Position numbers and translations under genes: made by a program
Assembly (NCBI GenBank): GCA_903934155.1
Contig: CAIZMS010000075.1
Location: forward strand, 1-6,253
From: an uncultured bacterium
GTDB taxonomy: Bacteria; Verrucomicrobiota; Kiritimatiellia; CAIKKV01; CAITUY01
Direction: 5' to 3'
DNA: 6,253 nucleotides
Part shown: positions 1 through 4,188 of the stretch, in pieces
How positions within the stretch are numbered: position 1 is the first letter of the stretch
How the letters are laid out: the number at the start of each line of letters is the position of its first letter
The notes under the pieces: generated by a model
What the model was told of the DNA's origin: nothing
The model's database searches: none
Seen by the model: only the letters and a program-made list of their open reading frames with translations

Positions 1-289
1 CCTCGGGCTTGGCGGCCGGTGCCGCCGCTGTTTCCACGTAGTTGAGCTTCAGCGTGGTGATGGTGTTTTTCAGCAGGCGTTCCTCGTCCCGGTCGAGGTT
101 CCCCTTCGTCTTGGCCTCGATCATCTCCACCATGTCAATGGTCGCCTGGGCGGCGTCCAGGTTCAGTTCCGTTTTGCCCGTCATCGGATTAATGATTTTT
201 CCCAAATGTTGCATGGCGGAAGAGGACAGCATGATGACCAGTTGCATGAACATGGCCTTGTGCATTTCAGCGGGGGCAGGATCTGGCAT
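1..289 (-). CDS. DUF1844 domain protein (C-terminal end cut by window edge)
   Basis: Ninety-six residues are visible, starting from the ATG at 289-287 and running off the left edge. The protein opens with a short acidic/proline segment, then a Met-rich helix (HKAMFMQLVIMLSSSAM, residues 10-26), a turn HLGKIINPMTGKTELNL (28-44), a helix with QATIDMVEMIEAKTKGNL (48-65) and a last helix DEERLLKNTITTLKLNYVE (68-86). The order 'helix with S-S-A-M, L-G, N-P-x-T-G, L-x-x-A-x-x-x-I-D, E-K-T-K-G-N-L, E-E-x-L-L, Y-V-E' is the signature of DUF1844. An Ala/Pro/Lys-rich tail begins at about residue 88, so probably little but a disordered tail is missing. The biochemical function of the family is not known to me. 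No signal peptide or membrane segment is seen, so it is probably cytoplasmic. It is the second gene of a minus-strand pair, 9 bases after the preceding stop, with an AAGGA ribosome-binding site. Confidence 0.88.
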   Translation of the reverse strand, partial: MPDPAPAEMHKAMFMQLVIMLSSSAMQHLGKIINPMTGKTELNLDAAQATIDMVEMIEAKTKGNLDRDEERLLKNTITTLKLNYVETAAAPAAKPE

Positions 290-295
290 AAGTTT

Positions 296-300
296 TCCTT
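296..300 (-). promoter_or_regulatory. Ribosome binding site of the DUF1844 gene, overlapping the upstream stop codon
   Basis: Read on the minus strand the junction is TAAGGAAAACTTATG. The AAGGA Shine-Dalgarno uses the last two bases of the upstream TAA stop (301-299) and sits 6 bases before the ATG. A ribosome terminating on the upstream gene would be placed on this start, which implies translational coupling and fixes the start codon choice. Confidence 0.75.
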
Positions 301-676
301 ACTTCGCCGGGTTCCGCACGACGAACAGGCCGGGTGACGCCTTTTTGAAGGTCCGGTCGGTGTACATCTTGACATTCAGGGCGTTGATGGGTTCCTGCGA
401 ACGCCACTGGTAGCCCTCGCTGAGACTGGCTTCATAGAGATCCTGAACGGACATGGGCCGTTCGGATTTGGTCAGGATGGTGGTGATCAGTTCCCGGAGG
501 CTGGGTTGGGCCTTGCGCGGCAGGCGCATATTCCGGATAGAGACGCTCAGGGGCGGTTCGCGCTTTTGAGCTTTCTTCAGGATTTCCGCCATTTCCACTT
601 CCAGAACTTCGATCTTCCGGCGGATGTTCATGATTTTCTTCAGGTCGTCGGCTCTCAACTCATTTAAATTGATCAT
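299..676 (-). CDS. Small coiled-coil plus HARE-like winged-helix protein, putative DNA-binding regulator
   Basis: The protein has 125 residues from the ATG at 676-674. Residues 5-37 form a charged, heptad-like helix (NELRADDLKKIMNIRRKIEV and on), consistent with a short coiled coil for dimerisation. Residues 38-58 are a basic, proline-containing linker (KREPP, RLPRKAQP). Residues 59-121 resemble a HARE-HTH / winged-helix fold: SLRELITTIL (helix 1), the SERPMSVQDLYEASLSEGY segment (helix 2 and turn), PINALNVKMY (helix 3), then the wing FKKASPGLFVVR. The HARE family includes the delta subunit of Gram-positive RNA polymerase and eukaryotic ASXL N-termini, so a nucleic-acid or transcription role is likely, but the target cannot be read from sequence. 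A longer reading from 715 is possible, but the likely -10 box lies inside that extension and AGGAG stands 5 bases before the 676 ATG, so the shorter start is preferred. It is the first gene of a coupled pair with the DUF1844 gene. The match is by pattern, not by search. Confidence 0.75.
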   Translation of the reverse strand: MINLNELRADDLKKIMNIRRKIEVLEVEMAEILKKAQKREPPLSVSIRNMRLPRKAQPSLRELITTILTKSERPMSVQDLYEASLSEGYQWRSQEPINALNVKMYTDRTFKKASPGLFVVRNPAK

Positions 677-706
677 GGTCACTCCTTTATCGTTATTTAT
701 ACGAGC

Positions 707-734
707 ATTATACATAGAGATAATGATGGGGCAA
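707..734 (-). promoter_or_regulatory. Predicted sigma70-type promoter for the winged-helix/DUF1844 operon
   Basis: On the minus strand a perfect TATAAT (-10) occupies 712-707. A TTGCCC -35 element (4 of 6 consensus positions) occupies 734-729, with a 16-base spacer. Transcription would begin near 700, giving a leader of about 24 bases that contains the AGGAG site at 686-682 and the ATG at 676. The surrounding DNA is AT-rich compared with the genes on either side. Confidence 0.65.
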
Positions 735-785
735 CTAGTATTTTACTGATTATAGAAGGGGCTTATGTCCATGAGGGAATGCAGA

Positions 786-809
786 GGGCATTTGTCCCGC
801 GTTATGCCC
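786..809. repeat. Inverted repeat GGGCAT-N12-ATGCCC in the divergent intergenic region
   Basis: Two perfect 6-base arms (786-791 and 804-809) are separated by 12 bases, so the arm centres are 18 bases apart. The repeat lies immediately upstream of the predicted folB -35 element (811) and about 50 bases upstream of the minus-strand -35. The position suits a dimeric regulator binding site that could affect folB. It is not followed by a T-run, so it does not look like a terminator. A 6-base arm can occur by chance, so the functional reading is tentative. Confidence 0.35.
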
Positions 810-810
810 C

Positions 811-839
811 TTGGATTCCGGCGAGGCGCCTGTTATGAT
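811..839 (+). promoter_or_regulatory. Predicted promoter for the folB-folE transcription unit
   Basis: An extended -10 element, TGT followed by TATGAT (834-839, 5 of 6 matches to TATAAT), lies 17 bases downstream of TTGGAT (811-816, 3 of 6 matches to TTGACA). The extended TG motif would compensate for the weak -35. Transcription would start near 846, leaving a very short leader of about 14 bases that still contains the AGGAG at 850-854. No riboswitch or attenuator fits in such a leader. Confidence 0.55.
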
Positions 840-859
840 CCGTCAAAAGAGGAGAGTCC

Positions 860-1255
860 ATGAGCGAGCTCGATAAACTTAGGATTCGTGATTTAAGGGT
901 TCGGTGCCGGGTTGGGGTGACCGCTGAAGAACGGCGCCTGCCTCAGGATGTTCTGATTACGGTGACGATGCATGTCGATCTCCGAAAGGCCTGCCGAAAC
1001 GACAGGCTGCGCGATACGGTTGATTACAAGGCGGTGAAGAAAGCCGTTCTGGCGGAGTGCGAGAAGAAGTCGTTCCGGTTGATCGAGCGGATGGCCCAGC
1101 GGGTGGCTGAATTGGCCCTGGTGGATTCCCGCGTCAGGCAGGTCGATGTGGTGGTTCAAAAGCAGGGGGCGCTTCGTTTTGCCCGGTGCAGCGAGGTGGA
1201 GATTTCCAGGAGTCAGAAGACAGGGTTGGGAGAACGGAGAAGTCGGCATGAATAA
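860..1255 (+). CDS. folB: Dihydroneopterin aldolase
   Basis: FolB cleaves 7,8-dihydroneopterin to 6-hydroxymethyl-7,8-dihydropterin and glycolaldehyde in cytoplasmic tetrahydrofolate synthesis. The protein has 131 residues, slightly longer than the usual roughly 120. Family features appear in order: the opening strand IRDLRVRCRVGV (9-20), an EER turn with E24 matching the pterin-contacting Glu22 of the Staphylococcus aureus enzyme, the strand VLITVTMHVDL, then R46-x-D48 and DTVDYKAV, where Y56 matches the catalytic Tyr54. Next is FRLIERMAQRVAEL, where E76 matches the pterin-anchoring Glu74, and VVVQK, where K101 matches the catalytic Lys100. The usual K-P after that strand is K-Q-G here. The last 15 or so residues (SQKTGLGERRSRHE) are basic, lie beyond the conserved core and include the overlap with folE. 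The ATG has AGGAG 5 bases upstream and follows a plausible promoter. It is the first gene of the plus-strand cluster. FolX-type epimerase or aldolase-only activity cannot be excluded from sequence. Confidence 0.93.
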   Translation: MSELDKLRIRDLRVRCRVGVTAEERRLPQDVLITVTMHVDLRKACRNDRLRDTVDYKAVKKAVLAECEKKSFRLIERMAQRVAELALVDSRVRQVDVVVQKQGALRFARCSEVEISRSQKTGLGERRSRHE

Positions 1256-1805
1256 GAAACGGGTGGCGGCGCTGGTAAAGGAATTGATCCAGGAAATCGG
1301 GGAGGATCCGGCACGGGAGGGGTTGCTCAAGACGCCCGAGCGGGTGGCCGATGCCTATGCCTTCCTGACCTCGGGCTATCGAACCTCTGCACGGCGCGTG
1401 ATCAACAATGCCATGTTCAATGCCGAAGCCAACAACATGGTGTTGCTGAAAAATGTGGAAGTGTACAGCCTGTGCGAGCACCATATGCTTCCGTTTTTCG
1501 GGGCATGCCATATTGGTTATATTCCCCGGAAAAAAGTACTGGGAGTGAGCAAGCTGGCGCGGATTGTGGATTGTTATTCCCGGCGTCTTCAGATTCAGGA
1601 GCGGCTGACCGCCCAGATTGCCCACGACATCATGGATGCGATCAATCCCGAAGGCGTGGGGGTGGTGATGGAATGCCGTCACCTCTGCATGATCATGCGG
1701 GGTGTCGAGAAGCAGGATTCTGTCATGGTTACCTCCTCGGTTCTCGGCAGCTTCCACAACGACACCTCGACCCGCTCCGAATTTCTCAGCCTGGTTGGGA
1801 AATAA
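1248..1805 (+). CDS. folE: GTP cyclohydrolase I (type IA)
   Basis: FolE converts GTP to 7,8-dihydroneopterin triphosphate plus formate, the committed step to folate (and the shared first step to queuosine-type deazapurines). The 185-residue protein has the full catalytic core. It has GEDPAREGLLKTPERVADAY near the N-terminus (18-37) and LCEHHMLPFFG, with zinc ligands C76 and H79 and catalytic H78 (E. coli Cys110, His113, His112). It also has the signature GVSKLARIVDCYSRRLQIQE (99-118) with Q117, and HLCMIMRGV with H145 and the third zinc ligand C147 (E. coli His179, Cys181). The end, TSTRSEFLSLV, is typical. All metal and catalytic residues are present, so it should be a zinc-dependent active enzyme, normally a decamer. 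The segment before the zinc Cys reads ECRH where many relatives have EAxH, a conservative oddity. The ATG at 1248 overlaps the end of folB by 8 bases and has GGAG 8 bases upstream. An in-frame start at 1146 would bury a third of folB and adds no family sequence. Confidence 0.97.
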   Translation: MNKKRVAALVKELIQEIGEDPAREGLLKTPERVADAYAFLTSGYRTSARRVINNAMFNAEANNMVLLKNVEVYSLCEHHMLPFFGACHIGYIPRKKVLGVSKLARIVDCYSRRLQIQERLTAQIAHDIMDAINPEGVGVVMECRHLCMIMRGVEKQDSVMVTSSVLGSFHNDTSTRSEFLSLVGK

Positions 1806-1836
1806 GCACGTGTTTTGCGGCCGAAATTTTCTTGGG

Positions 1837-4122
1837 GTGAAGCGGGGCCTGTTCCTCGGGATTGTCCTGTTGGCCGTCTGGGTGGTGGTCCGGCACGGCC
1901 TGGCGCTCTGGCTTTATTCTCCTGATGGGCATGCGTCGTTGTGGCGGTTTTTTGCAGTGACATTTGCCGTGTGGATTGCCCCCGGGTTGTGCTGGTTTCG
2001 GTGGGGTATAAAGGCCTGTCCATCATCCCTGGATTATGTATTGGGAGTGTTGGCCGGGAGTGTGACGACCAGCGGGTTGCTCGTCTGGTCGTTATATTTC
2101 CTGGGTCTGTATACGGTTTCTGTCGCTTGGATCCTCGTGGTGGCTTTGGTTGTTCTCGGACTGGTGGCCTTTCCCTGGCACGCCCTGGTGAAATTACCGC
2201 TTCGCGTTTGTCGATCTGTGGAATCCCTTTCCTGGGTCGAGCTTTTGGTTTTGAGCCTGCTGGTGTTGTTCGGGGTGTCGATGTGGGTTCAGGCAACGGG
2301 CTCGCCGCTCACGAGTTGGGATGCGATTATCTCATGGGACAAATGGGCTTGTGACATGGCGGAACGGCAGGGCTTTGGTAGCTACCTGTTGGGGGGGTAT
2401 CCTCAACTGTTGCCGTCGCTGTGTTCGGTGTCCTACAAACTGGCAGGATCCTGGGGGGGGAGCTTTCCGGACGAGCCATTATTGATGCACGGCTACGCGG
2501 CGCCCTTCGCGATTCTTCTGCTGATTGCTTTTATCCGGTTGTGTCGGGCCTGGGAAGTTCCGTGGGTTCCCGGTATTCTTTTGTGCGTCAGCATCGGATC
2601 CCTCCAGAAATGGTGGATTTCAGGCTATGTTGATGTTCCCGCCACGGCCCTGATTGTGGCGGCGACGGCCTTGTTGTCATCCCTTGCGCGCGGGACTTTT
2701 GTCATGAAGAATCGGTGTGCGACCGTTGCCTGGATCGGGGTGGTGTTGTTTGGGGTTGGCTTCATCAAGGGGTACGGACTCATGTGGGTGATGTTCATCC
2801 CGATCCTGGCGGGACTGGCGGCCCGTCGAGCGGGTGCCCTGCCCGTATTTGACTGGAAACTTCTGGCCGCAGGGGTCGGATTGGCTTTGGTGCTGATGGC
2901 GCCCTTCTATAGTCATCAACGGTTCCTGACAAACCATATAGGACGGGTCGATTCGAGCCCGAGGCTACATACCTTCACAGTGCAGGTTGATAAATCGGCA
3001 ATGTATGACCGGTCCCTAAAGGCTGGGAGCGATCGGATCAAGGAGGCGCTGGATGAAATGGGCGCCCCGCGCGAAGGCTCTTCTGGATGGATCCCGCCGA
3101 CCGTACGGCGCGTCATGATCGGGGTTGGGATTGTGGCCGGCTGTCTTCCCGGGGGTGCCCCGTTACTCGGGGTTGCGGCGGCGTTTCACTGGTGGGTATG
3201 GGAGAAGACGGCCGCCTACGACTGGCGTAATGCGCTCCCGGCATTGGTTATGTTTTGTTTCCTGTGTGGTTTGGGGTGGGGCCGACTGGGCCGGCGATGG
3301 GGATCCCTGGTGGGGACGGTGGCGGCTGTGCTGATTGCCTGGCCTTGGTTGGCCCGGGAGGTGCCCGGACTGTTTAGGCAGGTCGCTTTCGCAGGCTCCC
3401 GCAAAAGCGTGAGCGTTTGGGCTGAACCGGTTGATAGGCGATTGAGGAGTGTGGCACCCCACCAGTTTGTGGCCCGTGTGATTGCGGAACAGTCACCCTT
3501 GGGGAAGCGAGCTCACCTGTTTTATGCGCCGGATGAGCTGTATCGTCATCTGGGGCGGCGGGGTGTTTATACGCTCAAGGGGAATGTCTTTACGGATGTG
3601 CAGGCGGGTGATCTTCTGCTGTGTAATAAAAATGACCCGGAGCCCTTGGACTTTACTCCCATCGCCACGGTGCGATTGCCGGGGTATGCGCGACTGTTAT
3701 GCTGCAAGCCGGTGTTCACTCTGGCCGTGTGGAGTGTGGCTCAAAGCGAGGGAGTGACCGTATCGTCCGCCGCTTCCGGTGTGACGGTGAAGGGACGGGG
3801 CTGGCTGGATTTGAAAATTGATTCACTTGTGGCGGCAGACTCCGGGGATTCGATCCTCCTGGCGGTTCAATTCAAGGCGCCGGAAGAGGCGGCCGCCTGT
3901 TCTCTTGAGTTGCCGGATTCCTGGGACACGATTACCAATATCCGGTCCCGTGTCTGTCCTGTTACCGATGGAGTTTGGATCAGAACCTGGGTTTGGCTGG
4001 ATCGTGGTGAAGGGTTTGTGTCGGGAAACCAGTTTGACCGGCTTGTTCGGTTGAGGGTGAATACGGATGGGGCAATAACCCTCGTGGGTATCCAGGCCGA
4101 GCTTCTGAAGAATACCCCATAA
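1837..4122 (+). CDS. Polytopic membrane protein, GT-C glycosyltransferase-like, with soluble C-terminal domain
   Basis: The protein has 761 residues from a GTG at 1837. About five hydrophobic segments fill residues 3-150. They are followed by a loop with W161-D162-A163 and W167-x-K169-W170, then G187-Y188-P189-QLLP. Seven or so more membrane segments run to about residue 510, with G263-Y-V-D266-V-P268 and, late, Y461-D-W-R464-NALP468. The pattern 'N-terminal membrane bundle, WDA loop, GYPxLLP, G-x-x-D-x-P, (R)x-x-LP' is seen in bacterial GT-C proteins related to ArnT/PMT enzymes, which use polyprenyl-phosphate sugars on the outer face of the inner membrane. Residues about 515-761 are soluble and strand-rich, without a domain I recognise. 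Substrate and activity are unknown. The start is uncertain: no good Shine-Dalgarno precedes 1837. A GTG at 1810 (4 bases after the folE stop, with a weak GGGA upstream) or one inside folE at 1702 is in frame, but 1837 gives a normal K-R-hydrophobic N-terminus. The gene follows folE by 31 bases with no terminator, so it is probably co-transcribed. Two poly-G runs lie inside. Confidence 0.88.
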   Translation: MKRGLFLGIVLLAVWVVVRHGLALWLYSPDGHASLWRFFAVTFAVWIAPGLCWFRWGIKACPSSLDYVLGVLAGSVTTSGLLVWSLYFLGLYTVSVAWILVVALVVLGLVAFPWHALVKLPLRVCRSVESLSWVELLVLSLLVLFGVSMWVQATGSPLTSWDAIISWDKWACDMAERQGFGSYLLGGYPQLLPSLCSVSYKLAGSWGGSFPDEPLLMHGYAAPFAILLLIAFIRLCRAWEVPWVPGILLCVSIGSLQKWWISGYVDVPATALIVAATALLSSLARGTFVMKNRCATVAWIGVVLFGVGFIKGYGLMWVMFIPILAGLAARRAGALPVFDWKLLAAGVGLALVLMAPFYSHQRFLTNHIGRVDSSPRLHTFTVQVDKSAMYDRSLKAGSDRIKEALDEMGAPREGSSGWIPPTVRRVMIGVGIVAGCLPGGAPLLGVAAAFHWWVWEKTAAYDWRNALPALVMFCFLCGLGWGRLGRRWGSLVGTVAAVLIAWPWLAREVPGLFRQVAFAGSRKSVSVWAEPVDRRLRSVAPHQFVARVIAEQSPLGKRAHLFYAPDELYRHLGRRGVYTLKGNVFTDVQAGDLLLCNKNDPEPLDFTPIATVRLPGYARLLCCKPVFTLAVWSVAQSEGVTVSSAASGVTVKGRGWLDLKIDSLVAADSGDSILLAVQFKAPEEAAACSLELPDSWDTITNIRSRVCPVTDGVWIRTWVWLDRGEGFVSGNQFDRLVRLRVNTDGAITLVGIQAELLKNTP
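2391..2460 (+). repeat. Two homopolymer G runs (G7 and G8) inside the GT-C-like gene
   Basis: A run of seven G occupies 2391-2397 and a run of eight G occupies 2453-2460, 55 bases apart, both inside the membrane-protein gene. They encode Gly-Gly pairs (LGGYP and WGGSF). In the sequence as given both are in frame. Gain or loss of one base in either run would shift the frame and truncate the protein after about residue 187 or 208. Such tracts can be slippage sites, but they can also be chance in GC-rich DNA. Confidence 0.6.
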
Positions 4123-4188
4123 TATCGAGTGCTGCAGAATCGCTTCACTCTTGCCTCTTGGGCGCAAATCGGACACTCTATACGGCTT
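4123..4188 (+). other. Short intergenic gap between the two membrane-protein genes
   Basis: The gap is 66 bases. It contains a weak inverted repeat, GAGTG-N14-CACTC (4127-4131 and 4146-4150), without a following T-run, so no intrinsic terminator is supported. No convincing promoter was found: a TATACG at 4179-4184 would place the transcription start after the ATG. No strong Shine-Dalgarno precedes the ATG at 4189. Read-through from the upstream gene is the simplest expectation. Confidence 0.5.

Noticed and set aside
42..413. A plus-strand open frame of 123 codons over the left edge
   Set aside because: It is antisense to the DUF1844 and winged-helix genes, both of which have ribosome binding sites and family features. 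The plus-strand product has no sensible domain.
677..715. The 13-residue N-terminal extension of the winged-helix protein starting at 715
   Set aside because: The TATAAT at 712-707 falls within it and no ribosome binding site precedes it, whereas AGGAG precedes the ATG at 676.
786..809. The inverted repeat as a transcription terminator
   Set aside because: No gene ends upstream of it on either strand (both neighbouring genes diverge from it) and no T-run follows; an operator is the more sensible reading.
1134..1757. A 207-codon minus-strand open frame opposite folE
   Set aside because: It lies fully antisense to folB/folE, which have complete catalytic motifs; the translated product is His/Pro-rich and resembles no family.
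1679..2296. A 205-codon minus-strand open frame across the folE and GT-C-like gene junction
   Set aside because: Its composition (Arg, Pro, Thr-rich low complexity) and antisense position to two well supported genes indicate a shadow frame.
4127..4150. GAGTG-N14-CACTC as a terminator between the two membrane-protein genes
   Set aside because: The stem is only 5 base pairs with a 14-base loop and there is no T-run after it, so it does not meet the criteria for an intrinsic terminator.
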